A DNA stretch of 64,000 nt from Azolla caroliniana. Lineage: Eukaryota > Polypodiophyta. The notes under the pieces were generated by a model. The model was given only the letters and a program-made list of their open reading frames with translations. It did no database searches and was not told the DNA's origin. The position numbers and the translations under genes are program-made. Of this stretch, positions 10,114 through 23,893 are shown in pieces (within the stretch, counting starts at the first letter, position 1; each line of letters starts with the position of its first letter). The DNA is taken from NCBI GenBank assembly GCA_043228905.1, contig JBHGNT010000013.1, forward strand, positions 18,910,001 to 18,974,000, in the 5' to 3' direction.

Positions 10114-11979
10114 ATGAGCTTCTCTGAGGATCATGGCGCATCGTGCTTTGATCATTTGAATCATCGTCATCATCATCTGGATCATCAGCCCCCTCATAAG
10201 ATCCCACGCTGTTGCATTTCAGCGAGATCAGTCGGCACAGTCCACATCCATCGCCATCCCAGCGATCTGCACAGAAGCCGGTTTAATACTGAAGCATCTG
10301 ACCATCACAGTAGTATATTGCCGAACGCCACCACTTCTGCCGCCGCCTGCAACCACATCACATTCTATACTGGCGCATTTCATCCCGGCGGCGGATCAAA
10401 TGAAACCCACATAACCTACTTCGCAGCCAGTACATGTAACCATATAACCAATAACTATGGCGCCGCTAATGATGCTCTTCATCATGTGCCTGGCTTCCAT
10501 CCTCATGCCCTTCAACACATCTCCAGTTATTCCGCCATTAATACAGTCGATCTCATGCCACTGCCGCCTGCTAACCCTAATTACAATACTCACAATTCCT
10601 TGCAGTACGTGACTAAATATACCTCTCATCATCAATATCATCATCATCATCATCATCATCATCATGACCATAATTTCTTTGGGACGTTAATGCCCCACTT
10701 ATGGAGCCAATTACCACAAGAGCTTGTGGAGCACATCCTCGCATTCCTACCCATCCCTGCCATTTTCCGGTTCACCCAGGTCTGCAAATCGTGGCGGAGC
10801 CTCTTCTTCTCACGGGCTTTCCTTGATCTCCTCCGCCAAACCGCAGCTTCTTCTTTATCAACGTCAAGTGCCATAGAACACGGCCCTCATCGCCATCACC
10901 GTCATCGCCATTCTCATCCACACAGTCATCCGCATCATCACCATCACCATCATGGCTGTCACAGTGCATACTTTCTAGCCCTCAATCGATCTCGATACCA
11001 ACACCTTGCCGCATATGAAGCCGTCTCCAGGAAGTGGTATTCCTTCCCTTTAGATTTCCTACCTTCGGCAGCATACTTCCCGGTTGCCTCATCTGGGGGC
11101 TTGATCTGCTTCCTCAGCAGCAGCACTAGTGGTGGTACGAATTCATTCATGAATATGGGGGTCAATCAGAGCAGTACTGCTATATACCCAGGCGGCGGAG
11201 GCGGCGGTATGACTGGTACGCTCACCGTGTGCAACCCATTGACAAGGAAATGGAAGGAGCTCCCGCCCATGCTCAGCAGGAGGGCAGGGCCCTTCTCCAC
11301 CTCGCTAGTGGTGGACAGAGCATCCATGACCTACAAAATCCTGGTGGCCGGAGGGTTGGAAGAAGATCTGCACAGTCCCGATGCGACTTCTTCCTCCTCG
11401 TCCTACGGAAGGCGGAGCACGGAGATGTACGACTCGACCACAGGGGAATGGATCAACTGTGGGTCGCTCCCCCGGGACGAGGTGGACATCGGGCGGTCAT
11501 GTATGGTCGAGTATTCGGGCTACTACCTCTGCCTGACCAGGGGCCCCGGGAGCGGATCGAGCGGGCTACTCGCGTTCAACCTCGAGACTCGGGCGTGGAT
11601 AAAGATGCGGACTGGGAGGATCCCGGGGTACTCCAAGTTCCGGCACCTGCTCGAGTGCCGGGGGAGCATCCTCGTGGTCGGGAAGGCCCTGCGGAGATAT
11701 GTGTTGGGCCTCTACATTTGGTGCCTCGACCCGGCAACCCTGCGGTGGAGGGAGGTGGCTAAGATGCCGAGGCTGATTTGCGAGCAGTTCTTCAGCTCTC
11801 CGTCCGAATGCTTCTACTGCACCGCGCAAGCGCACTTCATATTCTTCGGGAGGTATTTCTACAACCGAGGGTTTGTGTATAATACAATCGAGAATTCATG
11901 GCATCAGGTGGGGGGGTGTCCTCTCCTGACACACCCACTCCTGCTGCCTTTCAGCCCTGGCCTTGATCCTGTGGATTGA
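10114..11979 (+). CDS. F-box/kelch-type protein, intronless, His-rich N terminus
   Basis: A 621-residue open frame without introns. The F-box lies at residues 200-240 (LPQELVEHILAFLPIP...VCKSWRSLFFS), the module that binds SKP1 in SCF ubiquitin ligases. The C-terminal part carries the plant F-box/kelch pattern: YEAVSRKWYSFPLDFLP near 305, SGGLICF, VCNPLTRKWKELPPM, STEMYDSTTGEW, LYIWCLDPATLRWREV and VYNTIENSWHQVGGCP. The likely role is substrate recognition for ubiquitylation; the target is unknown. The first 190 residues are unusual for the family: rich in His, Asn, Ser and Thr, with a run of nine His near residues 177-185 and a second His/Arg/Ser stretch at 259-285, just after the F-box. The upstream leader is pyrimidine-rich. 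The start is the first ATG of a long frame preceded by stops. The F-box and kelch-like parts are firm. The N-terminal extension depends on this ATG. Confidence 0.93.
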   Translation: MSFSEDHGASCFDHLNHRHHHLDHQPPHKIPRCCISARSVGTVHIHRHPSDLHRSRFNTEASDHHSSILPNATTSAAACNHITFYTGAFHPGGGSNETHITYFAASTCNHITNNYGAANDALHHVPGFHPHALQHISSYSAINTVDLMPLPPANPNYNTHNSLQYVTKYTSHHQYHHHHHHHHHDHNFFGTLMPHLWSQLPQELVEHILAFLPIPAIFRFTQVCKSWRSLFFSRAFLDLLRQTAASSLSTSSAIEHGPHRHHRHRHSHPHSHPHHHHHHHGCHSAYFLALNRSRYQHLAAYEAVSRKWYSFPLDFLPSAAYFPVASSGGLICFLSSSTSGGTNSFMNMGVNQSSTAIYPGGGGGGMTGTLTVCNPLTRKWKELPPMLSRRAGPFSTSLVVDRASMTYKILVAGGLEEDLHSPDATSSSSSYGRRSTEMYDSTTGEWINCGSLPRDEVDIGRSCMVEYSGYYLCLTRGPGSGSSGLLAFNLETRAWIKMRTGRIPGYSKFRHLLECRGSILVVGKALRRYVLGLYIWCLDPATLRWREVAKMPRLICEQFFSSPSECFYCTAQAHFIFFGRYFYNRGFVYNTIENSWHQVGGCPLLTHPLLLPFSPGLDPVD

Positions 11980-12289
11980 GGAATGTGATAGACTACATCA
12001 CTCTATGGGTGCACCTTGGTTCAAATTCCTACATTGCGATTGGATTGCCATTGCATTCCAACTCCAAAATTGAACCAAGCTTTTAAAATACTCTTTGACT
12101 TGATTCATCATTATATTATAAAATTGAATGTATAAGAAACACTAAACCATTTATAACAGGTTACAACTTCAAATCAAGGCTGCATATTTCTTTTGTGGGT
12201 GTATGTATAGTGGTAGCAGGCTTCATGTGTGTATCTGTGTGGCTGGCTATGTAGTGATGAAGGTAGTAACCCCGTGCTAATATTATTTT

Positions 12290-12497
12290 CATGTGGCCAT
12301 CAATGCCAGCCATTCTCCTAAAAAATTCATTCTAATTATCAATATATCTATGTATGTTGCATTTCATTCCAAATAATTGTGTCCCCAACTCCTCATGTGG
12401 CCATCAATGCCAGCCATTCTCCTAAAAAATTCATTCTAATTATCAATATATGTATGTATGTTGCATTTCATTCCAAATAATTGCGTCCCCAACTCCT
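12290..12497. repeat. 104-bp tandem duplication
   Basis: Units 12290-12393 and 12394-12497 are nearly identical, starting CATGTGGCCATCAATGCC. Only a few bases differ (ATCTATG / ATGTATG, GTGTCC / GCGTCC). The duplication is young and lies about 300 bases after the F-box stop codon, so it may sit in the 3'UTR or flanking DNA. Confidence 0.9.
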
Positions 12498-12799
12498 CCT
12501 TGTTGCACCCTGCATGAGATCGTTAACATGACATTATCCATGGACTCTTCGTGTGTTCAAGCGTGGCTAATATTCATCCTTGCAGTAGTGATGGACAAGG
12601 TGAATGAGTCAATAAACTTTGGGAGCAACATCAGATTTGATCCACTAATTACCATTAGGAGGTCCATGTATAGGTTGAGTCAACCTTATGAAGTGAAGAA
12701 CAGGTTCCTAAGTTCATCCTATGCTAGGACCAACAATAAGGTAGGTATGCCTTCTTGCTAGACCCCAGCCTTTAGACATCTCCAATACCCAAACATTTG

Positions 12800-13105
12800 A
12801 TCATACCAATTTCTGCATGTAGGTTATTGATGTGGAGCTTCCGGTAGTTGATCCGGCAAAATCTCATGCCCTTCCGAAGTTTCCAATCAGTTTGCATGAT
12901 TTGCTATAGCATGTTGACCCCTTGGTGTGTGCATGACTTGTCTCAAATCAAACTGAGGTACAAGCAACACCCATCTTGACAACCTGGGAGTGATGTGAAT
13001 GTTTTGATTCACCAAATCAATCAATCCCTGATTATCCACATGAAAGACCTTAGGGTAGGGTAATGCCATTCTACAACCACAGTTTTTTGCTGGTGGGAGT
13101 AACAT
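12800..13105 (-). pseudogene. Gypsy RNase H / connection-domain remnant
   Basis: The minus-strand frame reads FHVDNQGLIDLVNQ, then TPRLSRWVLLVPQFDL and HTPRGQHAIANHAN. This matches the Gypsy RNase H end pattern (DH.AL..L.., RL.RW...L..FDF, ..PG..N..AD.LS) in the right order. Key Asp and Ser positions near the end have changed. No LTR is recognised nearby. An isolated relic. Confidence 0.6.
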
Positions 13106-16100
13106 TCGACGAGCCCATGGTGTAGCTTCGGAGTCATCCGATTTGTTTGTGTTGTATGAGGACTCCTCCGACTATCCAATGCATTCAATAAACACAAGGG
13201 ATGGTAATGTAAGATAGTAACAAAACAAGTTTACACACAACACAATTCGACTTTCCTCCCAACCATCCATTATCTAGTCATCTGAATTCCCCATCCCATG
13301 TCTTGGCTTTTTATTAGGTTTCATATGAACGACTATCATGTTGGAACTACCTTAGTCTTCCAATCTTTACATTAGGAAAGGAAAATTTATTCAAGCAAAC
13401 AACATTAGTCACGAACCAGGTCTAAGATTGTCTCAATGGTGAATTTGTGGCATCAAACCTTCGGACACTTTGAAGGCTGAAAGAGCAAAAAAGCTCCTCT
13501 AGAGTTGGTCTGTGGAAAGACGATATAAAGTCGAACATGGCAATGTATGATTATGAGAGGCATACAAAAAGCAAGACTTGCTAGAAGTTATAATATAGCA
13601 GCAACAATAGGTCCACTATAATGTTTGGTTTCTTATGGCAAAGTTGTTTGGATGTGTAATGGCTGAGTGAATGGGCACGCAGACTGCAAATAAGGACAAG
13701 AACATTTACATTTTAAACACTTGGGACCATTGTCACCTTCATACACTTGGGACTCTTTTAATGGAGGAATCCTCAACCAAAAGGTAACTAGGTTAGTTTA
13801 TTGTTGCTTTTTGAGCTTCAAGAAATCTTTTTCATGTGGTTTGTCCCATGTGCCAACCCCCCTTTTCTTTAGAGCTGCATTCAACAACTCCAACTATCAA
13901 AGTAATAGATATTTGGGATTTCTCATGTCTATGTGAAATTGGGACATCAATTGTGCTCCTAGACCATCAAGATCTGGAATATATCTACGAACGAACTCTT
14001 TTACCTCCATCCATTCACTCGTCTAGGATGAAGATCTCAGTCGAGATCATTTTGCCAATCATAATGTGCGGTTGTCAATATGGTCCGCAATAGTTAAATG
14101 TCAAATCTAATTGGATTCAGTTTGCTCATTGCCTCCACCCACCTGATGATCTAATCCATGGTCATGAGCAAATAGATATTGCCTGATCTTCCTCCAAGGC
14201 ATGCTCCCATTGTAGATCAGATACCAAACGTAATTATGAGAGCAGAATAGGTACAAATGAGGATGATACATCGACTGTAATATCTTTGTTAGTGAATTTA
14301 TATAGCTGATGTTATTTTGGAAGCAACATAAGGTTCTAAATCTATATATTTCTGATAGTCAGCTTTTGAAATATATACATGATAGGCTTCCTCTAGAGGG
14401 AAACCTCAATGTAAGGAACCACATGTTATGATGGTTCAAGAACATGACCACCATTTTCGATTGCGCATAAGAGTTCTTGACATTGTGCTTGTAATAAAAT
14501 GGGTAGCCAATGGGAAGTATATAGATCCAAAGAATCTGATTGTCACCATAGCTGATGCCCAAGGATAGAGAAAGTAGAATGCGAACATCCTATATACATG
14601 TTGTTGAAATGAATTCAATATTTCAAAGGCGGTAGATGCTTAGAGATGTTCACGGAATCAATATGAGACGTGGAATAAGATCAGGATCAGAAACATAAAA
14701 AATCAGCTAGTTGTTGAGCGGGATGGCAAGAGGAGAGGATTGTTTTATCGTGAGGATGACATATCTTCGTGACTAAATCATTGATGACTGATTAGTGAAC
14801 TCTATAGAAGATTTACCGAGAGATATATACGTACATTTCGCAAGAAGCTCAATGGCTTGGTCGGAGCTTCGACATCTCAAATGACAAATCCCGCCATTTG
14901 CTTGGTGGAGTATGTCATGTTACTTCAAGATGAACAACTGCAGATGGGGGACAAAGAGAGAAGGGAGGAAATACACAAATTCGGTGGACATCTCACAAAT
15001 GTGGGATTGTAAATTTAAATGCCAAGGAGTTGATGCATCTAATTGAGAGTCAACTCGAGGGCTCTCATGGATTCAACCGAAGACTAGATAGAGACTTGAA
15101 CTATGGCTAGTGTAGATCTAGAAAAGAGTGCTGGGTTTGCACACACCATTGAAGAGTCGGTGTATCATATAGATGGAGATCGAGTAGAGTTTGAGCCAAC
15201 ACAAGAAGAGTCAAAGACATGGGTATTGGAACCTAAGGGATACTGAAGGCACATTGGCATGGTGGGGAACAACCATAAATGTTTAATCCATGGGAGTGGA
15301 TCAGTTTATGTGAAGGCCCAAGTCGATGGAATGAGTTATTGGAAGATTTACTTCTAGTTCCCCAAATCCCTCGTAATCTACTAGTTACGTGAATAAATTG
15401 GTATATATGTAGCATTTTGCCAAGTTACGTGAATAAATTCAATATCAAACATGGAGTTGGGTCTACAAAAAAGATCCAGTTGACTACTGATTTTTATATG
15501 TTCACGTCATCTACATTAGTCATCAATGAGTGCAAGAGTAATCTGATGCAAGCTTGAAGCATTGACAATTTGGGCTCCTTAGTGTCAAATGTGTTATTGT
15601 AGAGAATCTAGTAGGAGAGTACCGAGAAGCAAATGATGCAGGAATTTGAGCAATTGAATAAAGAATGAGGGAGTTCACTAAAAAAAGATAAAGTGAGAGT
15701 TCAAAGAAACCAAGTGATACCGATTATGCAAATAATGCGCTTGAGACCAATTGTTTTTATGAACAAGCACAAACAAACACTTTGGCCGTGGTCACCAAAT
15801 AGAGTATTTAAGAAGTTGATGCATTAGTTCATGAAGCCATTACATTAACCTAATGCATAAAATTAACCTAGATGGAATACCTAAGGTTGGTTCTTCACTT
15901 CAAGGTATCAACTTGCTCAAAGCAAATCACAATATAGGTTCATTTTTCCATCCTTGTGTTGTTATCAAGTTTTGACACTTTGCTTACTATACATAATCTA
16001 ATCTCTTCACTATATCTCTATGTGTTGTTGATTGTCTATGCAAGAATGCATTTTTCAAGAACACCCCCCCTTTTGCATCAACTATTAACAACAAGAACAA

Positions 16101-17886
16101 GTTTCGTCATGCTTGGAAAAGGAGGCTAGCCACATGCATGCTTGTATCTTTGTTATGGAGGCCCATATCCATTTAATGAGTATTCCTTATTCCCCTACCT
16201 CTTCATAACCTAACCTCTTTATAAGTAAGGTGTGAGAGCATTCAAGGTGTACATGGTGCAACAAACGTCACGAGGATGAAGGAGAAAATTGGTTCGGAAT
16301 GCTTGATGGAAAAGGCAAATGTTCCATGTAATAGAGAAGAAGAGATCAGTTTACATGAGAAGGACAAGAACCACATACAATGATAGGGAGGATTTTCTGC
16401 CACCAATGGCCACACAATATCTTCAATTCCATCAATGCTAACACAAGGAGCATTGAATGTAACCATCTACATGATCCGCAATCATTAGTCACCGAGTCAC
16501 TTATCTTGTGCACTAGGATTAAGGAGATCCCAATTCTCAATCATCTAGAAAGCGTTTTGAATTGGATTTCTTACGACCATTGCAAATAGGCTCAACTTAG
16601 TGCATAGAGATCTAAGAAGCATAGATTTCATCCAAGTCAAACCCACAATCTATTTTAGGCTGTTGGATGATGTTTAATTAACTTAATTATAGTCATCTTA
16701 AAACTTTTACATCAATAGATCTTGGTAATATATCTACCCATTTGAATTCGCATCATAGAAATATAATATTTCTACCAATTTCTTAGTGAATGAACTATTA
16801 AATCCAACTTAATGAGTCAACATGCTCTCCCTCTTTCTTGACATGTTTGCCCGCCTACATATGCCATTTCTTTTATTTCTTAATAAAAAAAGAGGGTCTC
16901 TGCATTTTTGTAATTTCCATGAACTATGCACCTATAACAATGATATCCAACCTCCTCAATTTGATGTCCTGTTTCACAATCGAGTGGAGTAAAAAACTGA
17001 GTTACACTATAATGTTTACTTATACAATCTTATGCTTCAAATTGAGAGCATGAACAATAGTAACATGAGCTACACCTATATATAACTTGACTCTAGAGAA
17101 CTTGTGTACAATTTACGCAGTACAAATCTACAATATATTCGTGTCTGGACTCTGAACCCAAGTCTTAAGTATAAACCGAGCTAAAAGATTGAAAAAAAAA
17201 ACTTTTACCACAAATGATAGGTTATTACTTATTTACTGCTAGTACTTTAATTCCATTAGAGTTGGAAAAAGAACACTCAAAACCATTTCAGCATAATGTC
17301 TTCATAAAAACAATAATGTGTCCCCCAAGTAATGACTCATATTCCAGACAAAAGAAGCAACTTATATCCCATCAACTTAGTGGGCATTCCAGCATCAATT
17401 GGGGATCAGACACTGGCAATTATTGATATAATGTGAATGACACTGCACAAGAGTCTGTTCTCACTAATATGTACAATGTCTATGATTGCAAAAATCAGTC
17501 TCATCAAGATTCAATAATGAAAACATACGGCACTTCCATCTCCATGAAAGATATGGAGAATAAGATTTATACAAACCTACCTGAACTACAGAATATCTGT
17601 TTCTAATATGAAGATATAAGGTGGTAAAATACTTGGATAAAATGAATTTGAAGTGACTAGAAGTACATAGTGGTTGCCTTTAACTGGTACACTCAAAACT
17701 TCCTTTGCAGTACAAGTTTCTATGCACACTAAATAATGTTACAGAGACAACAGCCTGACAATGAAATTTCTGATTACACCTTGCTGCATATCCTAAGGTT
17801 TAGATGGATTTGCAAAATAATGTATCAATGATTTTTAATATGACACAATATTACAATAGCAAATAGCATGGTGCTCCATCCCCATA
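13106..17886. other. AT-rich intergenic DNA, probably old repeats
   Basis: No gene can be supported. One short coding-like stretch begins with ATG at 15103: 47 codons, then TGA at 15244, continuing in frame with plausible residues to a TAG at about 15355. I do not recognise its product. The rest has frequent stops in all frames. Confidence 0.45.
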
Positions 17887-20800
17887 TTAGCATTTGTGTG
17901 TGGAGGTAGGGTTGGAATCTCCTTGAATCCAACCCATTTTCAGGAGAAGATTAAACACACTGTCTACTTTGTTTGGGTTTGCCTTTAGAAGTAGTTTTGC
18001 ATCTGCACGTTTGATCTGACCGCTCTTAAGACTCTCTAACATCAATATCTCCTTCATTCTGAGGTAACTTGCAGGAAAGATTCTATTTTGACAGCACAGT
18101 TGTTGTTCCTGCAGGGATGATATATATGTAAGTTAAAGAGCGAGAAGTCACTCGTGATAATAATATATAGATCAGTCCAACAGGAGATAGAGAGATCGAT
18201 AGATGGATGGATAGATTTTATTGTCCCCATAAGAGATCAAATATGAGCTATGGTCCAGAGTGAAACATTTTCATGTTGTGTGTGGGTTGATAAAGTGATT
18301 CTCAATGTTAAAGAATTTTACTAATGAAAGCTGCCGTTCGAGAGTGCAAATTATGATAGGTCAGAAATGTGTGGAGTGATAGGTCAAGGTTGAAACTGTT
18401 GGGAAGTCAAACTCAAAAGTGATTAAAGGTGGCACATCGCATGCAAAGGGGAGAGAAGAGATTACCGTCGATGACAATAAATCTGTACCAGGTAACCCTG
18501 TGATATCGAAAATGTTGGGTCTATTGCCAAAGTTTCCACCTGAAAATTTTATCTCTGGTCCCTTTAGATTAATATCCACATGAATTATCCCAAGGATTCA
18601 TCTGACTTTTAATTCACCTTTGCACAAAAGGAGAACATACCTTTTCCGCCTCCTGACTGTGCCTCTTGTTTTTTCTTTTCGGATTTATATTGTTCGGCTT
18701 CTACAATTGTTCGGCACCCTGCAGCAAGACATTCCTAAAAACATGTACTGCTGATTAATACCAATAATGTAAGGCATATATACCTCAATATTGTCAAAAT
18801 GTATGTCAATCAAATGATTTTTTTCTTAATACATGAACACTATATTATAGCATTTATAATGACTTTTATTAGTATATCACATTGATAACACAACAACCAA
18901 GAATTGAACCTTCCTTAAGTAGAGAAAGATAATTAAGCCTGTTATTATATTCAACATAACCAAATATTTTGAGGAACAAATCAGAAAATAACTGAACCCA
19001 TAGTTTGAAAGTTTCTACCTGCAACTCAGCAATATGTTGTCGGATCTTCCTCTCTGTATTTAGACCCCCAAGTAAAGCCTCGTGCTCCTCCATCGAATGA
19101 TAGCGCAAAAAGACACGCGCTTCCTGATACAACTCTCTCTCTTCTTTCGACCTCCTATTATCCATCTCTTGTTGTCTCTTCACATCAAGTAATCCTCTTT
19201 CAAGAATGAATTCCTTGCGACGTTTTCTTTCATCTAGTCTGTAGCAAAAAATTAGTTCAGTAACTTGTAAGCTCTTGTTATTACAAAGTGTCTGCTCTTC
19301 ATCTATTGGCCATATGTGAAAATGGATGCTGATCCATGTCAAAGACCATGAAACTTGCATTCACCAACATTAACTAAGAGAACTTGTCTTGTGTACAAGT
19401 GTATAAAGCATTCATAAGTCTCTGCAACCTAATAGTAAATATAATCTTTTCTGCATACAATATTAAAGATGCCTACATGTTGTACTGGTCTACCTCTTCT
19501 CTAAAATTCATAAGATTGAGAGAACCCAATTTTATCTTCACCATGGGCTCAGCTCCATTCTAAGGTCGCCTAAGGTCATATTCAACCTGCCATAGACATT
19601 AATAATGTATGTATCTATCAATCTAATCAGAAACGTCATCAATATATAGGTCAAAAGGAGTCAAAGAACATTGCTAAAACCCTCTGAAAATATGACTAGA
19701 CGTTGTAGCCACAATACAATGATAATACAAAAAGATTACAAACTAAAAACAAAATTGGGCAATTTATTACTTTCTTAGCAAACTTGTTAACAATGTGCAA
19801 AGAATACGCCATTTCTACAAATATTAACCTTAACAAATATATGTGCAGCATTTGCAGTTTGAGTTCACGATCTGTCTCTGTATCAATTTCTTTAAATTCC
19901 ATCTCTGCCAAAGGAAGCTCTGCATCATTATCATATTCAGGATCAAACTCCTGCCTTTTTGGATTGTAACCACTGTGTTCCAGATATGCCATTCCATCCT
20001 TATTTTCTTCCAGCAATGGTTTTGGTTTTTTTCCACCAATACTACGATTGCTCTGCCCTCCATCTGTAGCCAGCCCATGTCTACAAGTCAATATGATTTG
20101 CATATCATTGTAAGCGAATATAAAAAAATTTGATCAATGTTTTAACCTTCAGATCCTACAGAGGGCTGAGAGGCTTCTTTCTCAGGCCCTACAGTTACAT
20201 TCGGTTTCTTCTCGGTCCCTGCTGTTGAAGCCAAGGATTTACATCCAAATCCTCTTCCTTCCCCCTTCTCCCCTGCTCCAGAACCTGGAATCAACTAATC
20301 GTGTCATTTATTATACAATCAACAATTAGCATTAAGCTTTAGGAAATAGTGTGGTATGTCATGACCACAAATGGGCACTGTGTTATTTCTCATCAAACTT
20401 TGATATTTGAATTACAGCTAATATATTGATAAAAAAAAATTATTAATTATGAAGCCCAAACAGAAACTAAAATAAATAAATGAGCATCTCTTGAATCATT
20501 TAATTTCATGATTTGGTTTGGTTCAAATTTCAAAAAATAATTAACAGAGTTTGAGTAATCCCAAACCAAATTGAACTGAGTTGAACCATTGCCGTTGATA
20601 ATCCTCTGCCTTTCACATAGCAGAGATATTCTAAACAAAGATGATTCAGGGGACAATGACACATAGGTCGTGTGTGATAACTTCCTATGATGAGTGTTTT
20701 GTACGTGCTTAATGTTTATCTCTATATAGAAGTCCTTGAAGGTCTTTTCGTATCAAATATGACATTTTGTATCAATACACTACAAATTCATGCCTGCCTT

Positions 20801-23724
20801 TTCTGTATATGAATTATTGCCATTCTGAAGCCTCCAGCAAATCTGAGACTTTCCATCTCTTTGTTGAAAGGCTTTCAAGCAAAATAGAGTCCACAAATAG
20901 CCATTGAGCAGAAACCTAAATCCTTCTATGTAGTACTTGGATTTATAGAGGAACAGAATTAAATACAAAAAGATCATATGACATATTCTAGTTTTCCCAC
21001 TCTCATAAACTGTGACACAAGATCGTCCTATGTATGAACACATAATATGTCAATAGAATCATACCAGGTGTAGAATTCGACGGAGATCTTCCATCTCGTA
21101 GAACATCCCTTTCTTCAACCCTATAGAAAGAGAAAAGCACAATAGAAATCAAGAGTATAATAATGTATATAATAGACAGTAAACACCACTGGAGAACAGT
21201 TTGAATTAGCCACATGTGGTTTGTTCAAATAAGATGAAATGAGCATGGTGTTTCTGTTTGTAAATCAGCTTTTTTTATATGCTCAATCAGAAATTTATCA
21301 TTCCTGTAGATGAAACCTGAGAGATGGTGCTTTCTGCATATTACATATGCATCGCACTTGCATTAATAAACAATCAATTGCAATCAATTTTAAAAAATTA
21401 ATATTACAATCAAATAAATAGCTGAAACTTGAAAAGCAATTTGTTTGGCCTGCAAAGCATCAATTTCATCCATGTTCTCATTGGTATCTGACATGTATTG
21501 CTTTCCTAAGAATCCACGGTTATGAGTGTAGATAGTAATTGCATCCATATCAAGGGCACCGTTGATGGTAGCTCAGTTTTTTCCCGTCCTTTTCTCTTTA
21601 TGATATGAGTATTGATTATCTAAGTATGTTCTTCAAGTCATTAGGGACTCTTCAATCCCATACCATATGTTCCTTGACCTGAACCAGAAAACCCTTGCAT
21701 TCCTTTTCTAGATGATTGGTATCCAGAAATTATGTAGTGCATGAAATTGTTCATGTGTGTGCACATTGTGTTATATATACAATTATATGGTTTCACTAAG
21801 TACTGCAATTTGATCATTATGCCACCTAGAATATATATAATAATTTAGGCAATTGATGCACACCATTTTTCGAAAACATATCACTCCATGTAACCCTTAC
21901 TTGACCCTTGGTGGTGAAACAAATTGCTCTTGCTTTGGAGGCTTCCATCCAATCCCTGTATCTCCTATGTTACCTAACAAGTTTAACCAATGCCTGGTGT
22001 GATAAGACCTCAAAATCCAGGAAAACTAAATCTGAAAGGGTCGAGCATCTCTGCATTATACCATCTCACCTTTCTTTCCCTCATTTGGTGTCTTTGTCAT
22101 GGCTAAGAGCTCTGATTTTGACTTCCCATGAACTTGTGCCATATCCTATGCAATACATGAATAAATAAATTTCACGACAATAAATATAGTAAAGTTTTTT
22201 AGAAGATACTTCCAAACTTTTTACCGGAAGTGGCGAATATGGTGAGTCCATATATGCTAGCATATAATGGTCATAACACTGAGCTTTCGTCTTTGTAGCT
22301 ACATGTTCAGCAACTTCTGCCCAATTGCCTATACCATACATCTCGACACCCTAAACATTAAACCAACAAATTATCCAAAGGCATTATTGTCACAAGAAAA
22401 GATTGTCCTAAATTCAGGTACGCGGTTAATCTATGTGTTATTCACACGCATCACGCTACTAGCTATGAGAATCTAACCTCCAGCAGTAAAATTTCCTCGT
22501 CCGCATTCCAGTCTGGTTGAATAAGAGGAAAGCAAAGATTATCCTGCCAAATAAGGTTAACTAAATTAATTGGATCTTTAAAAAAATACTAGGAAATGCA
22601 GAATAATTAATATTCATTAAGCTAAGTGATGAGGATAGATAGATGGAGAGATGATTCTACTCATCGTTGCATGGGGAAAGAATTGAGAGATCAGGAGGCA
22701 AAAAAATATGCAATGAAACAAATTTCCTTGCTATGAGAATTGATTGTTCAAGCTTTAATTACAATGACTCTATAGGGATGATTGCATTTGTGAGGGGTAA
22801 TCTCTGCCCCAATGGAGAAGCACTCCACACAAAGGTCGAAATCAGGACATTTTGCACATTTGACACGGATGATGCCTGATATATCCTTATTGCAGTAATT
22901 ACAATGATACAAAGCTCTCTTAGTCTCCTGATTTCCTGAAATTTGGATAAAATCTCATTATTCACTTTTATGACAGATAGTAAAAAAAAACGGTGTATCT
23001 GGCTGGATGGCTCACCTGTGGCCCCAGTATCTGTATTTTCGCCACTCAAAGCAAGCTTTCGTCTCTTTGACCTATGCATTGCATTAAGTCCGTCATGAAA
23101 ATTTTACAAGCACATACATGTCCAAGAAAATCAAAAGTAGAAAGAGCAAATAATAATAGCAAATTTGCAAATTTCTCTTATATTTAAAGTAGCCATGTCT
23201 AGTTTCTCATTTCCCTGGCAATTACTCCATGAATAAATTCATCAGTCTTCAAAATCAAATGCCTAAAACTGTACATTCAATACGTTTCTTGCATGATGCA
23301 TTCCTCAATATTTTTGTATATTTCAAAAAGGTGCAACTTGGGAGAAAAAATTGAGCATTTCCACAATGATTTCATGTTGATTGAATATCACCAAAACCTG
23401 TGTTACAACTGTGCCCCATTCCTTGAAAGGAACTCGTTCATAACGAAGTTATTACATCAGAATTGGAGGCATAAGAAAAACATATCACAATCTCTTGATC
23501 GCACACAGAGATCCAAGACAAATGCAACAACAAGAAATTATGGCTTCCTTTCGGTGAACTCTCAATTGAGCTCGAAATCTGGAGCTCAACGAGAGAAATT
23601 CAGAAAAAGTGGAAACAAAAGAAGAAAGGTCAGGCAGGAATGGAGAGATAATAGCAATCTTTTCCCATTGATGCACTGACCTGTTATCTTCTGCGGCTGT
23701 GCTGGGAGCTCGGTAACGACCCAT
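17887..23724 (-). CDS. ADA2: Transcriptional adaptor ADA2 (SAGA-type complex), 14 exons
   Basis: Spliced minus-strand model, all introns GT-AG: exons 23681-23724, 23016-23071, 22763-22935, 22478-22543, 22225-22350, 22070-22145, 21901-21973, 21065-21120, 20147-20284, 19829-20063, 19019-19238, 18641-18734, 18466-18539, 17887-18108. Phases agree throughout and give 550 residues ending in TAA. Domains: ZZ zinc finger at residues 42-91 with all ligands present (C45, C48, C60, C63, C69, C72, H82, H86); SANT domain at about 98-145 ([20 protein letters not shown]); the conserved ADA2 block [11 protein letters not shown] at 308-318 and [11 protein letters not shown] about 40 residues later; SWIRM domain at about 478-545 ([28 protein letters not shown]). 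Known role: binds the histone acetyltransferase GCN5 in nuclear coactivator complexes. Length fits plant ADA2 proteins (about 490-550). The least certain part is the variable segment of residues 180-270 (exons 7-9), where homology is low. It cannot be assigned to the 2a or 2b type from this sequence. Confidence 0.9.
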
Positions 23725-23841
23725 TCTACGGCTCTGTCTGTCAGACTGTCTCTTTCTGAGTGTCGGACAGAGCTGAACCTGTTTGTCGTGCAAACCCTTT
23801 TTTCGTTAGTGCATACAGACAAACTCTTAGAAGCAACAGCC

Positions 23842-23842
<1 letters not shown>

Positions 23843-23876
<34 letters not shown>

Positions 23877-23893
23877 TCTCTCTGTCTCTCTGT
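23843..23893. repeat. (CT)n microsatellite upstream of ADA2
   Basis: CT-repeat blocks interrupted by GT, within 170 bases of the ADA2 start codon, probably in its promoter or 5'UTR (GA-rich on the coding strand). Confidence 0.8.

Noticed and set aside
10396-10671. Met-rich ORF on the minus strand inside the F-box gene
   Set aside because: Antisense of the CAT (His) repeat; a shadow of the coding strand.
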